A stretch of 63,296 nucleotides of DNA from Rhodospirillaceae bacterium. GTDB lineage: Bacteria; Pseudomonadota; Alphaproteobacteria; Bin65. The translations under genes were made by a program, and so were the position numbers. Positions 38,453 to 48,902 of this stretch are shown here, piece after piece (within the stretch, counting starts at the first letter, position 1; every line of letters starts with the position of its first letter). Below the pieces are notes generated by a model. That model did not search any database. It saw only the letters and a list, made by a program, of their open reading frames with translations, and was not told where the DNA came from. The stretch lies in contig VXNK01000121.1 of assembly GCA_009840595.1 (NCBI GenBank), positions 32,124 through 95,419 on the forward strand, read 5' to 3'.

Positions 38453-40686
38453 CTTTCCTGTCCGTCATTCGGTGTTCCGGCAGATGCAGCACTAGCATCG
38501 GCGGGCGGATCGGGCGAGAGAGGGCGGCGAGCCCACTTGCAGGTGCCCGCTGCGGCGCAAGCGGCCGTCGACCCCGGTGCACGCCATGCGAGCGCCGGCG
38601 TCGCCGCGAATTCGTTGCTGCCCAAGCGCACGCGATAGACGGCGACATTTGCCAACACGCGCCGCACAAAGTTACGGGTTTCGCCGAACGGCAAGGATTC
38701 GATCCAGTCGACCGGATCGACATCCCGGTCGGGATAGCCGAAGCGGGCGATCCACCGCCCCACCCGGGTCGGGCCGGCGTTATACGCCGCCGCGGCCAGC
38801 AGGTAGGAGCCCTCGAAGCGGTCCAGCAAATGGGCGAGATAGGCGGAGCCCAGACGGATATTGTAAGCCGTGTCGCGGCTCAGGCGCCTGCGGCTCCATT
38901 TCATCCGGGCGCGCCGGGCGGCAACTCTCGCGGTTGACGGCAGTAGCTGCATAACGCCTCGCGCGTTGGCCCGGCTGCGGGCCCTGGTATTGAACTCGCT
39001 CTCCTGGCGAATGACGGACAGGACCAGCGCCGGTTCCACCGGCAGGCGTCGCGGCAGGGCGATAACCGGATAAGCGAGGCGGCTGCGGACGAATCCCCGC
39101 GTCAGGGCGAGGCGTGCCGCCCGGACCGCAATGTGCCGCTCGCCCAGTTCGTCGGCCAGCTCGGCGACCAGCAGCAGGCGGTGACCGGTCCGCTGCGGAT
39201 CGCTTGCCGAACCGCGGGCGGTTCGGCGGATGCTGCGGATCAGCCACCAGAGCAGCAGGCGGCTTTCCGATTTTGCCCGGTTGCGGTTATAGAGACGCGC
39301 CAGCCGCACGGCCGCCTCCCTGTCGAACGATGCCCGCAATTCCGGCGGAACCATCGTATCCGCAGGCAGGGCCAGTGTGCGCGACTTGAGCCGCATCCGG
39401 GACAACTGACCGTACAGTCCGAAGGCCGCCGGCGCGGCCTTCCGATACCAGGTTTCCGCTTCGCCGGGCCGGAGTTTGTCGCGCCAGGTTTCGCCGAGCC
39501 ACCAGGCCGCCATCGATTGAAGATCGTGACGCTGCGATTCGGCATGGATGCGTTGAAAATGCTTCAAGGCAACCTCGGACTTGCCACGTTTGCGAAGGGC
39601 GATCCAGCCTGCAAGGCTTTCGGCGCCGGCAAACCGGTAGCCGGTTGTGTGGCGATGGCTCGCCGCTACTGCATAGGCACGGTCAAGGCGCTGCTCCTTC
39701 AGCAGTTCGCGAACCAGAATCGTGCGTTCCAGCCAGTGGCGGCCTTCCACGTCTGCCGCCGGGGCCGGCAGCGCAATCAGGCCGGCACCGGCCGCCTCTA
39801 ACTTGCCCCGCCGCCGATTCCAGCGCGCCAGGTCGAGCTGGAACCCGGCCGCCGCCTTCGCCTTGGCCGGCACCTTCCGGAGTCGCTTGAGCAGTTTGGG
39901 AACGGTCCAGGGACGCGGCCTGCGCTGAAGGTCGATACGCAGCCTGAGCGGGACGGCGTGGCCGGCGGCAAGCTTGTGAAAGAGTATCAGCCTGTACGCG
40001 CTGCGATAGCGTCCGCGGTCCAGATGCCTGCGGACCCTGGCCGCTCTATCTGCATGCGTGATCCTGCGCCCGTATATCCGGAAGAACTTTTTCTCTCCGG
40101 CGGTCCGCATGGAAAGGCTGCGCCAGCAGCGGGCGATTTCGTTTTCGGATGCCTGCCGGTCGCCGCGCTTGCGCAACAGGTTGATATGGCGAATGCAGCC
40201 GATCGGCGTGGCCGGCGGATGCCGGGCGAACCAGGCAAGCATTCGCGAAGCGGTTATCCGGCCGGGCAGCGCTCCCTCCACCCGCCGCTCCAGGGCAGAC
40301 TGCAACGGCCAGCCCGTGTGTTTCTCGAAAAATCCGATAAGTTCCCCGGCCGTCGCCGGACTGCCTTCGCGGCGAAGATACGCAAACAGCACCGCGTCGC
40401 GCTCGAAAGAGTCGCGGATTCGCCGCATTGCCCGTCGCGCCCGGACAAACTGTCGCCGCTCGATCGCGGCCAGCGCCTGTCCCGCCGGACCGGTCTGGCG
40501 TTTCGCCGCCTGCACGCCACCTGCCGACGGCGCCGCTGCCATCGGGCCGAGAAGGGCGCAAAGACAGGCGGCCAGGACAAGGCGGGTCCGGCCCGGAAAG
40601 CGTGGGCAGCGGTTCAACGCCTGCGGTCCGCGATGGCTTTGGTCCCGCTGCTGCAGGCAGGCCTTCGCTTGATGGCGGCGGATCAC
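38449..40686 (-). CDS. slt: Soluble lytic murein transglycosylase
   Basis: This periplasmic enzyme cleaves glycan strands of peptidoglycan to 1,6-anhydro ends. The 745-residue protein begins with a long basic N-terminus and a signal peptide (about 34-56, [20 protein letters not shown]). A superhelical alpha-domain rich in Arg and Ala repeats follows, and then the SLT domain near residues 545-690 with catalytic Glu in [12 protein letters not shown], the [14 protein letters not shown] motif and [14 protein letters not shown]. The start is GTG at 40686. Its products feed AnmK. The neighbouring dapA is divergent, a familiar arrangement. Confidence 0.93.
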   Translation of the reverse strand: MIRRHQAKACLQQRDQSHRGPQALNRCPRFPGRTRLVLAACLCALLGPMAAAPSAGGVQAAKRQTGPAGQALAAIERRQFVRARRAMRRIRDSFERDAVLFAYLRREGSPATAGELIGFFEKHTGWPLQSALERRVEGALPGRITASRMLAWFARHPPATPIGCIRHINLLRKRGDRQASENEIARCWRSLSMRTAGEKKFFRIYGRRITHADRAARVRRHLDRGRYRSAYRLILFHKLAAGHAVPLRLRIDLQRRPRPWTVPKLLKRLRKVPAKAKAAAGFQLDLARWNRRRGKLEAAGAGLIALPAPAADVEGRHWLERTILVRELLKEQRLDRAYAVAASHRHTTGYRFAGAESLAGWIALRKRGKSEVALKHFQRIHAESQRHDLQSMAAWWLGETWRDKLRPGEAETWYRKAAPAAFGLYGQLSRMRLKSRTLALPADTMVPPELRASFDREAAVRLARLYNRNRAKSESRLLLWWLIRSIRRTARGSASDPQRTGHRLLLVAELADELGERHIAVRAARLALTRGFVRSRLAYPVIALPRRLPVEPALVLSVIRQESEFNTRARSRANARGVMQLLPSTARVAARRARMKWSRRRLSRDTAYNIRLGSAYLAHLLDRFEGSYLLAAAAYNAGPTRVGRWIARFGYPDRDVDPVDWIESLPFGETRNFVRRVLANVAVYRVRLGSNEFAATPALAWRAPGSTAACAAAGTCKWARRPLSPDPPADASAASAGTPNDGQER

Positions 40687-40737
40687 CGGTCTACCTTACC
40701 GCGAAGCATCATGGACTGCAGATCCCGGAGAATTCTC

Positions 40738-41634
40738 ATGTTCAAGGGTTCGATGGTTGCCCTGATCACGCCGTTCGACAATGGCGCCGTGGACGAAGAC
40801 TGTTTTTCCCGGCTGGTCGACTGGCAGATCGATGAAGGAACGGAGGGCCTGATCCCGGTCGGGACCACCGGCGAATCGCCGACGCTGAGCCACGAGGAAC
40901 ACATGCGCGTGGTCGAGCTGTGCGTCAAGCGGGCTGCGGGCCGGGTGCCGGTGATTGCCGGAACGGGCTCCAATTCCACCCGCGAGGCGATCGAGTTCGC
41001 CAGACATGCCAGCGCGGCCGGCGCCGACGCCCAGCTTGTCGTCACGCCGTACTACAACAAGCCGACCCAGGCCGGCCTGATCGACCACTATACCGCGCTC
41101 CACGACGCCACCGACCTGCCGATAATCATCTACAACATTCCGCCGCGTTCGGTCATCGACATGACGGTCGAAACGATGGCGCAGTTGGCGAAGCTGCCCC
41201 ATATCGCCGGCGTCAAGGACGCGACGGCGAAGCTGGACCGCCCGCTGGCGACGCGCCTCGCCTGCGGTCCGGATTTCGCGATCCTGTCCGGCGAGGATGC
41301 GACGGCACTCGCCTTGCTGGCCCAGTCCGGCGACGGCTGCATCTCGGTCACGGCCAATGTAGCACCGCGCCTGCTGGCTTCGATGCATAAGGCTTGGCGC
41401 GCCGGAAATATCGAGGAAGCGATCCGGATCAACGAATTGCTAATGCCGCTGCACGAGGCGCTGTTCTGCGAAGCGAGTCCGGGACCGGTGAAATACGCCG
41501 CGAGCCTGATGGGTCTTGCCTCGCCGGAGACCCGGCTGCCGCTGACCGAAATCGCTGAAAGTTCGAAACGGCAGGTCGAGGCTGCGCTGGAGCATGTCGG
41601 CCTGTGGAGCGCGGCGCGGGAGGCGGCGGAGTAG
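40738..41634 (+). CDS. dapA: 4-hydroxy-tetrahydrodipicolinate synthase
   Basis: DapA condenses pyruvate with aspartate semialdehyde, the first committed step to lysine and meso-diaminopimelate for the cell wall. The 298-residue protein has [25 protein letters not shown], the tyrosine-containing [10 protein letters not shown], and the Schiff-base lysine in [13 protein letters not shown]. The ATG at 40738 has a CCCGGAG ribosome-binding site. In many relatives smpB follows dapA; here cfa follows, on the other strand. Confidence 0.96.
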   Translation: MFKGSMVALITPFDNGAVDEDCFSRLVDWQIDEGTEGLIPVGTTGESPTLSHEEHMRVVELCVKRAAGRVPVIAGTGSNSTREAIEFARHASAAGADAQLVVTPYYNKPTQAGLIDHYTALHDATDLPIIIYNIPPRSVIDMTVETMAQLAKLPHIAGVKDATAKLDRPLATRLACGPDFAILSGEDATALALLAQSGDGCISVTANVAPRLLASMHKAWRAGNIEEAIRINELLMPLHEALFCEASPGPVKYAASLMGLASPETRLPLTEIAESSKRQVEAALEHVGLWSAAREAAE

Positions 41635-41651
41635 CGTTTCTCCGGGCGGCG

Positions 41652-42890
41652 TCAGGCCGCTTTGCGGATCGCCTCGCCGCGGTGCCGGTCTTCCCAGCGT
41701 TCGATATAGCCGCGGGTCAGCGGCACGGCGTCCTGGCGCCGGGCGATCTGGATCTGGAAAACGAGCTGGTCGAGCCGCCGGAAGGAGAGTTCGCAGCCGG
41801 TCAGGTAGAACTCCCACATCCGGCAGAAGCGTTCGTCGTACAGATCGCGGATTTCGTCGCGGTTGGCCGCGAAACGCTCCCGCCAGTGCCGCAGGGTGCT
41901 CGCATAATGCAGGCGCAATGCCTCGATATCCGTGACCCACAAATTCTCCTTCTCGATCGCCGCCATCATTTCAGACAGGGCGGGGGTATAGCCGCCGGGA
42001 AAGATGTATTTCGCCAGCCACGCATTCGTCGTGCCGGGCGGACCGGCGCGTCCGATCGTGTGGAGCAGGGCGACTCCGTCTTCCCTGAGCAGACCGCGTA
42101 ATTTCCTGAAAAATTCGCGATAGTGGGTCGCGCCGACATGTTCGAACATACCCACGGAAACAATCCGGTCGTAGGTCTCGCGCTCTTCGCGATAGTCTTG
42201 GAGGCGGAAACGGACCTGGTTGTGCAAACCGGCCTCTCGCGCGCGCTCCTCGGCGACTCCGTGCTGTTCCCTGGAGAGCGTAAGCCCAGTGACTTCGACC
42301 CCGGCCTCGCGCGCCAGATAGAGCGCCAGACCACCCCAGCCGCAGCCGATATCGAGGACTTTCTGATCCGATTCCAGCAGCAGCTTGGCCGCGATATGGC
42401 GTTTCTTGTTGTGCTGGGCTTTCTCGAGGCCGTCGTTCTCGTCTTCGAAGTAGGCGCAAGAATACTGCTTGTCCTTGTCGAGAAACAGGTCGTAGAGCCG
42501 GCCGGACAGATCGTAGTGATGCGCCACGTTGCGTTGCGCCTTGCCGACCGGATTGTATTGCCTGATGCGGCGCGTCAGTTGCGCGTAGGCTCCGCTGATA
42601 CGCCCGATCGCCGTATCCTTCTCGAAGGAGCCGACGGCGCTGCACAAGAGGTCGAGAAAGTCGTAGAGCGTGCCATCCTCGACTGTCAGGCGGCCGTCCA
42701 TATAGAGTTCGCCGAAGGCAAGCTTGGGATTGAACAGCAAATGCCGCTGCGCCGCGCGGTCGTGGATCCGCACTGTGACATCGGCGGCGCCTTCGCGCTT
42801 CTGTCCGGTCACATGGCGGGTCCCGGCGGCGTCCACAATCGTCAGCCGGCCGGCGGACAGGCACTTGTCCATCAGGCGCGCCAGCAGCAT
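41652..42890 (-). CDS. cfa: Cyclopropane-fatty-acyl-phospholipid synthase
   Basis: This enzyme adds a methylene group from S-adenosylmethionine across double bonds of membrane phospholipid acyl chains, usually in stationary phase or acid stress. The 412-residue protein has the N-terminal lipid-interacting region (FNPKLAFGELYMDGRLTVEDG), the YSCAYF motif, the SAM-binding VLDIGCGWGGLALYLA, and the catalytic-site segment SVGMFEHVG and YIFPGGYTP. It is convergent with dapA and divergent from selA. Confidence 0.96.
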   Translation of the reverse strand: MLLARLMDKCLSAGRLTIVDAAGTRHVTGQKREGAADVTVRIHDRAAQRHLLFNPKLAFGELYMDGRLTVEDGTLYDFLDLLCSAVGSFEKDTAIGRISGAYAQLTRRIRQYNPVGKAQRNVAHHYDLSGRLYDLFLDKDKQYSCAYFEDENDGLEKAQHNKKRHIAAKLLLESDQKVLDIGCGWGGLALYLAREAGVEVTGLTLSREQHGVAEERAREAGLHNQVRFRLQDYREERETYDRIVSVGMFEHVGATHYREFFRKLRGLLREDGVALLHTIGRAGPPGTTNAWLAKYIFPGGYTPALSEMMAAIEKENLWVTDIEALRLHYASTLRHWRERFAANRDEIRDLYDERFCRMWEFYLTGCELSFRRLDQLVFQIQIARRQDAVPLTRGYIERWEDRHRGEAIRKAA

Positions 42891-43095
42891 CGTCCCACGT
42901 CCTCCGAAGCCTGAAATTAGCGTGCCGTTTGCCGGAATTGCAACCGGACGGACATCGGAACCGGTATACCCTGTTGCGGCTCTCCGGAACCGGCCGGTAA
43001 AGGCGGATGGAACCGCGAATGCCGGGTCCGGGCAAGGGTCCTTTCAACTGAGCCGTACTAACGCCCGGCCGGAAAAGCATGCTAAAGCCGCCGGA

Positions 43096-44541
43096 ATGCC
43101 CGCAAACACCGACCAGACCGAAACGATCGCCGCACCGGCCGGATTGCCCGGCGTGGACCGGCTGCTGCAGGATGCGCGCCTGTCGGACCTGGCGGCGCGG
43201 GCGGGCCGCAGTTGCGTGGTCGAAGCGGCGCGCACCGTGCTGGACGACGCACGCGCCCGTCTGCTCGAAGGCGGCCGGGTCGATCCGGACGGGCTGGCCG
43301 AGCGGGTCGTCGCCCATGTCGCCGCAGCGGCGGCCCCGTCGCTCCGCCCAGTGCTGAACCTGACCGGCACGGTTATCCACACCAATCTCGGCCGCTCCGC
43401 GCTTCCGGAACCGGTGATCGAAGCCATGGCGGAGGCAGCCCGGCAGCCGGTCGATCTGGAATACGACCTGTTGGCCGGCCGGCGCGGCAGCCGCGAGGGC
43501 CGTCTCGAAGCCCGCATCCGCTCCCTGACCGGGGCGGACGCGGCGACGGCGGTCAACAACAACGCTGCCGCCGTCATGCTGGTGCTGAACACGCTGGCCA
43601 ACCGCCGCGCCGTGCCGGTCTCACGCGGCGAGCTGGTCGAGATCGGCGGCTCTTTCCGCCTGCCGGACATCATGCGCCGGGCCGGCGCCCGTCTGGTCGA
43701 GGTCGGAACCACCAACCGAACCCACCTCAGGGACTACGAAGAGGCAATGGCGGCTCGTCCGGCTCTCGTCCTGAAGGCGCATACCAGCAACTATAGCGTG
43801 ATCGGCTTCACGAAGGCCGTTCCGGAGAGGGAACTGGCCGACCTGTGCCGGCGCCGCGGCATTCCCTTCTGTATCGATCTGGGCAGCGGCACGCTGATCG
43901 ATCTGGAACGCTTCCACCTGCCACACGAGCCGACGGTGCAGGAGGCGCTGGCCGGCGGCGCCGAGCTTGTGACCTTCAGCGGCGACAAGCTGCTCGGCGG
44001 ACCTCAGGCCGGCGTGATCGCAGGCCGTGCCGACCTGATTGAGAGGATAAAGAAAAACCCGATGCACCGGGCGTTCCGGCTCGACAAGCTGAGGATCGCG
44101 GCGCTCGACGCGACCCTCGCCCTTTACGGTCAGCCCGAACAGCTTGCGGAGACCGTCCCGACGTTGCGCTGGCTCGCCCGGCCGCTGCCGGACATCCGAG
44201 CCGTCGCCGAACGGGTCACCGTACATCTGGAGCCTGTCGCGCCGGACGGCTGGCAGGTCGAGGTGACCGATTGCTTCAGCCAGATCGGCAGCGGCGCCCT
44301 GCCGGCCGAGGCGTTGCCCAGCGTGGCCGTGCGCCTGACGCCGCAAGCCGGACGCCGGAAAATGGGAAAAAGGGCCGCAGGCCGGGTGCTCCGGGATATA
44401 GCCGCGGCGTTCCGCGCGCTGCCGGTACCGGCAATCGGTCGGGTCGGGGAGGGTGCCTTCTGGCTCGATATGCGCTGCCTGGAGACGCCGGAAACGCTGC
44501 TGGGGCAGATCGACAGCCTCGCATGGCCGAGCCCGCCATGA
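43096..44541 (+). CDS. selA: L-seryl-tRNA(Sec) selenium transferase
   Basis: SelA converts seryl-tRNA(Sec) to selenocysteyl-tRNA(Sec) using selenophosphate. The 481-residue protein has the N-terminal tRNA-binding domain (GLPGVDRLLQDARLSDL), LNLTGTVIHTNLGRS, the segment TAVNNNAAAVMLVLNTLA, and the PLP lysine Lys298 in TFSGDKLLGGPQAG. The start ATG 43096 begins MPANTDQTET; its ribosome-binding site is weak, and the open frame extends further upstream without conserved sequence. It is the first gene of the selA-selB-selC-selD string, and its stop overlaps the selB start by four bases. Confidence 0.97.
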   Translation: MPANTDQTETIAAPAGLPGVDRLLQDARLSDLAARAGRSCVVEAARTVLDDARARLLEGGRVDPDGLAERVVAHVAAAAAPSLRPVLNLTGTVIHTNLGRSALPEPVIEAMAEAARQPVDLEYDLLAGRRGSREGRLEARIRSLTGADAATAVNNNAAAVMLVLNTLANRRAVPVSRGELVEIGGSFRLPDIMRRAGARLVEVGTTNRTHLRDYEEAMAARPALVLKAHTSNYSVIGFTKAVPERELADLCRRRGIPFCIDLGSGTLIDLERFHLPHEPTVQEALAGGAELVTFSGDKLLGGPQAGVIAGRADLIERIKKNPMHRAFRLDKLRIAALDATLALYGQPEQLAETVPTLRWLARPLPDIRAVAERVTVHLEPVAPDGWQVEVTDCFSQIGSGALPAEALPSVAVRLTPQAGRRKMGKRAAGRVLRDIAAAFRALPVPAIGRVGEGAFWLDMRCLETPETLLGQIDSLAWPSPP

Positions 44542-46472
44542 TTATCGCGACCGCCGGCCATGTGGATCATGGCAAGACCAGCCTGCTGAAACGCCTCACC
44601 GGAGTCGATACCGACCGGCTCCCGGAGGAGAAGCGGCGCGGGTTGACCATCGATCTCGGCTTTGCCTATGCGGACGCGCTGCGGCCCGGCGAGACCACCG
44701 GCTTCGTTGACGTGCCGGGCCACGAGAAGTTCATCCGCAACATGCTGGCCGGCGTGACCGCGATCGATGCCGCCCTGCTGGTCGTTGCCGCTGACGACGG
44801 GCCGATGCCCCAGACCCGGGAACATCTGGCAATCCTCGATCTGGTCGGGGTGCGCACCGGCATCGTCGTGGTCACGAAGACCGACCTGGCGGACGCCGAA
44901 TGGTTGGACGCCGTCATCGCCGAGACGCGTGCTCTGGTGCAGCCGACCGGCCTGGCCGATGCGCCCGTCGTGCCGATTTCCTCGGCGACCGGCGCAGGAT
45001 TCGACCGGCTGATCGCGGCGATCCGGGCTCTCCCGGCGCCGGAAAAGCCGGCGTGCGGCGGCTTCCGTATGGCCATCGACCGCAGCTTTATCGTCGGCGG
45101 CGCAGGTCTCGTCGTGACCGGCCTGGTGCAATCAGGAACGCTGAAGGTCGGCGACCGGCTGGCGGTCAGCCCCGCCGGACCGAAAGGGATCGAAGCGCGG
45201 GTGCGCGGCCTGAAAGTTCAGGATGCGGCGGCCGACGCCGCGAAAGCCGGCGACCGCTGTGCCGTCAATTTGGCCGGCCCGGATGTCGAGCGGGCCGCGA
45301 TCGGCCGCGGGCAATGGCTGGTCGCGCCGGCTTCGAAATCGGTCAGCCGCCGGATCGACATCGATCTCCGGCTGCTCGCTTCGGAAAACAGGCCGTTGCG
45401 CCACTGGACGCCGGTCCATGCCCATCTGGGGACGGCCGACATTCCGGGCCGGGTGGCGCTGCTCGAAGCGGGCAGGCTGGCGCCGGACGGGCGGACGCTT
45501 GCGCAACTCGTACTCGACCGCGGCGTCTGCGTGTGCCGGGGCGATGCGGTCATCCTGCGCGACCAGTCGGCGCAACGCACGATCGGCGGCGGCGCGGTTC
45601 TGGACTGCTGCGGTCCGCAGCGCGGCCGGGCGACGCCGCAGCGCCTCTCTATGGTCCGGGCGCAGCGCCGCCCGAACCATGCCGAAGCCCTGACGGTACA
45701 GCTGGAGATCGCTGCCGGCGGCGTCGACCTCACCGCCTTCGCCCGCAATCGAAACCTGACCGAAACGGAACTGGCCAGCCTTGAGGCGCCGGGACTGGTG
45801 CGCGCCGGCAGCGGCGAACGGCACGCGGCCATTCTGGACCGCCATCTCACCGGACTCGCCGAAGCGATCCGAGCGGCGCTGACCGGACGTGCGGAGGGGC
45901 GGAACAGCGAGTCCGGCTTGCCTGCCGCGGCGCTGCCCCGGCTGTTGCCCGGCCGTCCGCTGGCCGCTTGCATCGATGCGGCGCTCGACCGGCTGATACG
46001 CGACGGGATTGCCGAGCGGCGCGGCGAATGGATCGTCCTTGCCGGCCGGCGGGTCGGGCTCGAACCGCGCGATGCCAGGTTATGGGCCCGGATCGAGCCG
46101 GCGCTTACTGCATCGGGCCGGCCGCGCACGGTGTGGGAGGTCTCCGAAGCGCTTGGCATTGCCGGGAACGAAGCGGCGCGCTTCTTCAAGCGGGCCCAGG
46201 CGGCCGGGCTGGTCATGCAGATCTCGAAGAACCGCTTCCTGACTCCGGAAGCACTGGAAACATTGGCAAATGCGGCCGAAACGGGGCTCGCCTCGTCCGG
46301 CGGCGACCGGTTCACCGTGGCAGATTTCCGTGACTGGTCCGGGCTGGGCCGCAATCTGAGCGTCGAGATGCTGGAATACTTTGACCGGGCGGGATTCACC
46401 CGGCGGGCGGGCAACGAGCGCGTGATCCGCCGGCCCGCCGCCGAGATCTTCGGGGCAGCCGGGCGTGGCTGA
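44538..46472 (+). CDS. selB: Selenocysteine-specific elongation factor
   Basis: SelB is the dedicated translation factor that carries Sec-tRNA(Sec) to UGA codons marked by a SECIS hairpin. The 644-residue protein has the G-domain (GHVDHGKTSLL, DVPGHEKFIRNML, TKTD), two beta-barrel domains, and a C-terminal series of winged helices (from about residue 380), the last of which bind the SECIS RNA (for example FRDWSGLGRNLSVEMLEYFD). ATG 44538 overlaps the selA stop (ATGA); ATG 44523, inside selA, is an alternative five codons longer. It ends 80 bases before selC. Confidence 0.97.
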   Translation: MIIATAGHVDHGKTSLLKRLTGVDTDRLPEEKRRGLTIDLGFAYADALRPGETTGFVDVPGHEKFIRNMLAGVTAIDAALLVVAADDGPMPQTREHLAILDLVGVRTGIVVVTKTDLADAEWLDAVIAETRALVQPTGLADAPVVPISSATGAGFDRLIAAIRALPAPEKPACGGFRMAIDRSFIVGGAGLVVTGLVQSGTLKVGDRLAVSPAGPKGIEARVRGLKVQDAAADAAKAGDRCAVNLAGPDVERAAIGRGQWLVAPASKSVSRRIDIDLRLLASENRPLRHWTPVHAHLGTADIPGRVALLEAGRLAPDGRTLAQLVLDRGVCVCRGDAVILRDQSAQRTIGGGAVLDCCGPQRGRATPQRLSMVRAQRRPNHAEALTVQLEIAAGGVDLTAFARNRNLTETELASLEAPGLVRAGSGERHAAILDRHLTGLAEAIRAALTGRAEGRNSESGLPAAALPRLLPGRPLAACIDAALDRLIRDGIAERRGEWIVLAGRRVGLEPRDARLWARIEPALTASGRPRTVWEVSEALGIAGNEAARFFKRAQAAGLVMQISKNRFLTPEALETLANAAETGLASSGGDRFTVADFRDWSGLGRNLSVEMLEYFDRAGFTRRAGNERVIRRPAAEIFGAAGRG

Positions 46473-46552
46473 GTTGCGCAGACAACCGAACCGGGGCGTT
46501 TCCGGCAAGCGGCGATCCGTGGTAGCACTGCCAGACCCATTGGCGGACCGGC

Positions 46553-46649
46553 GGAGGAGGATCGGCGCCCGGTGGGCCGCGCGGGCTTCAAACCCGTTGA
46601 GACGCGCCAGCGCGTGTCTGGTGGGTTCGACTCCCACCCTCTTCCGCCA
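46553..46649 (+). tRNA. selC: tRNA-Sec (anticodon UCA)
   Basis: A 97-nt tRNA with the features peculiar to selenocysteine tRNAs. It has an 8-bp acceptor stem (GGAGGAGG/CCTCTTCC, one G-U pair), anticodon loop CTTCAAA (anticodon TCA at 46588-46590) on a CGGG/CCCG stem, a very long variable arm (AGACGCGC-CA-GCGCGTGTCT), a T-arm GGTGGGTTCGACTCCCACC, discriminator G and an encoded CCA. It lies between selB and selD on the same strand with 80 and 32 bases on either side, so it is probably processed from the sel transcript. Confidence 0.97.
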
Positions 46650-46681
46650 ACCTTCCCAAATCGAAACCGCGGCCTGAAGCG

Positions 46682-48898
46682 GTGCTTTCGTCGTCTCCGA
46701 TCGAAACCGACATCGTGCTGGTCGGCGGCGGCCACGCCCATGTCGAGGTCGTGCGCCGGTTCGGCATGAAACCGGAGCCCGGCGTGCGGCTCACCCTGGT
46801 CTCGAAGCCGGTCGATACGCCCTATTCGGGGATGCTGCCGGGCTATCTGGCCGGGCATTACGGCTTCGACGACTGCATGATCGATCTGCGCCGCCTGTGC
46901 CGTTTCGCCGGCGTGCGGTTGATCGTCGACCGGGCAAGCGGCATCGACCGCGCGGCGCGGCGGGTATCGCTCGCGGGCCGGCCGCCGCTGCGCTACGACT
47001 TGCTGAGCATCGACATCGGCTCGGTTCCCGAAACCGGCGGGATTTCAGGCGCGGAACACGCCGTTCCGCTGAAGCCGGTGCCGGCGTTTCTGGAGCGATG
47101 GGCGGAAGTCGAAGCGCTGGCGGAAGCGCGAAGCGGGGCGGTCCGGATCGTCGTCATCGGCGCCGGCGCCGGCGGCGTCGAAGCGGCGATGGCATTGCAC
47201 AGCCGAATGAACGCACGGTTTCAACAGTCTGAAAATAACAAAAAAAACACTAACGGACGACCGCGATTCACGATCCTGTCGATGACGCCGGAAATCATGC
47301 CGGGACATGCCGCGGGCGTCCGCCGCCGCGTGCTGGCCGTGCTGCGCCGGAAGGGCATCGCCGTCGAAACCGGCGAAACGGCGATCGCGGTCGAACCCGG
47401 CCGCGTGCTGTGTGCGTCGGGTAGGGCCTTCGAGCACGACGCGGCGATCCTCGTCACCCAGGGCGGCGCAGCGTCCTGGCTGGGCGAAACCGGTTTCGCA
47501 ACCGACGGCCGCGGCTTCCTGAAGGTCAGTCCGACCCTGCAATCCGTGTCCGACGATACGGTCTTCGCCGCCGGCGACTGCGCCGCCTTCGATTCGGCCG
47601 CTCTGCCGAAATCCGGCGTCTACGCCGTCCTCCAGGGCCCGGTGCTGGCCGAAAATCTGCGCCGCGCCGTTCGGGGCGGGGCGTTGCAGCCGTTCCGGCC
47701 GCAGCGCCGCGTGCTCTCGCTGATCTCGCTGGGGGAAGAACGCGCCGTCGCGTCGAAGGCCGTCTTTGCGGCCGAAGGCGATTGGGTCTGGCGCTGGAAG
47801 GACCGGATCGACCGGCGCTGGATGGCGCGCTACGGCGCGGACCTGCCCGCCATGACCGGCGCACCGGCGGCAGATCCGGCGGCAGAAGCCATGCGCTGCG
47901 GCGGCTGCGGCGCCAAGGTGCCCCAAGCGATCCTGAACGCGGTGCTCGACCGGCTGCGCGCCGATCCGGAAACCTCCCGGACGCTGGCGCTGGACAGTCC
48001 TGACGACGCAGCGCCGGTCGTGGCGCCGGCGGAGGGAGCTCTGTACCAGACCGTCGACCAGTTCCGCGCCTTTATCGACGATCCCTGGCTGTTCGGCCGG
48101 ATCGCCGCCAACCACTGCATGGGCGATATCCACGCCATGGGCGGCGCGCCGGTCTCCGCGCTGGTCTCGGTCACGCTGCCGTTCGCGGCGCCGGGCGTCG
48201 TCGAGCGCGACCTGGAGCAACTGTTGCGCGGCGTGCTGCGCGGTCTCGGAGAGGCCGGTGCGGTGCTGATCGGCGGACATACCGCCGAAGGTGCCGAAAT
48301 GGCGGTCGGATTGACGATCAACGGATCGGTTCGCGACGGCGCGCCGTGGCGCAAGGGCGGCGCGCGGCCGGGCGACCGGCTGATCCTCACAAAGGCGCTG
48401 GGGACAGGTGTCTTGCTGGCGGCCGAAATGGCGCGCGCCGCCAGAGGCCGCGATGTCGAAACGGCGCTCAGGAGCATGTTGGCGAGCAATGATGCTGCGG
48501 TCGCTGTCTTGCGGCGGCATGGCGCGCGGGCTTGCACCGACGTAACCGGGTTCGGCCTGGGCGGACATCTGCTGGAAATGCTTCAGGCATCTGGTTGCGA
48601 CGCCGTGCTTCACGAGGCCGCGCTGCCGATGCTACCCGGTGCCTCAGATCTGCTGTCTGCCGGTCATGCGAGCACGCTCCATCCGGCCAACCGGGCGGCC
48701 CTAGTTGGGGCGTGCGAAGGCGTTGTGCCGGAAATTCTCGCCGATCCGCAGACGGCCGGCGGTCTGCTCGCAGCCGTGCCGGCGGACGGTGCGGAAGCGT
48801 GCGTCGAGGCGCTGCGGCAGGCCGGATATCCGGATGCCGCCGACATCGGCCACGCGACCGAAAGAAAGTCGGGAAGGCCCGCTATTCGGCTCGAATAG
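46682..48898 (+). CDS. selD: Fusion: FAD/NAD(P) oxidoreductase + selenide, water dikinase
   Basis: The C-terminal half (about residues 404-738) is SelD, which makes selenophosphate from selenide and ATP. Its active-site segment is RCGGCGAKVPQ, with Cys409 and Lys412 matching Cys17 and Lys20 of E. coli; it uses cysteine, not selenocysteine. Other SelD landmarks are CMGDIHAMGGAPVSAL and LIGGHTAEGAEM. The N-terminal half is a pyridine-nucleotide disulfide/NDH-2-like oxidoreductase with two nucleotide-binding motifs: VLVGGGHAHVEV at residue 12 and VVIGAGAGGVEAAMAL near 157, plus FAAGDCAAF for FAD. Such fusions are known and the oxidoreductase may generate or deliver reduced selenium. The start is GTG 46682, since the FAD motif begins only 12 residues in. 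A short AT-rich patch is noted at 47221-47255. Confidence 0.95.
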   Translation: MLSSSPIETDIVLVGGGHAHVEVVRRFGMKPEPGVRLTLVSKPVDTPYSGMLPGYLAGHYGFDDCMIDLRRLCRFAGVRLIVDRASGIDRAARRVSLAGRPPLRYDLLSIDIGSVPETGGISGAEHAVPLKPVPAFLERWAEVEALAEARSGAVRIVVIGAGAGGVEAAMALHSRMNARFQQSENNKKNTNGRPRFTILSMTPEIMPGHAAGVRRRVLAVLRRKGIAVETGETAIAVEPGRVLCASGRAFEHDAAILVTQGGAASWLGETGFATDGRGFLKVSPTLQSVSDDTVFAAGDCAAFDSAALPKSGVYAVLQGPVLAENLRRAVRGGALQPFRPQRRVLSLISLGEERAVASKAVFAAEGDWVWRWKDRIDRRWMARYGADLPAMTGAPAADPAAEAMRCGGCGAKVPQAILNAVLDRLRADPETSRTLALDSPDDAAPVVAPAEGALYQTVDQFRAFIDDPWLFGRIAANHCMGDIHAMGGAPVSALVSVTLPFAAPGVVERDLEQLLRGVLRGLGEAGAVLIGGHTAEGAEMAVGLTINGSVRDGAPWRKGGARPGDRLILTKALGTGVLLAAEMARAARGRDVETALRSMLASNDAAVAVLRRHGARACTDVTGFGLGGHLLEMLQASGCDAVLHEAALPMLPGASDLLSAGHASTLHPANRAALVGACEGVVPEILADPQTAGGLLAAVPADGAEACVEALRQAGYPDAADIGHATERKSGRPAIRLE

Positions 48899-48902
48899 AA
48901 TC

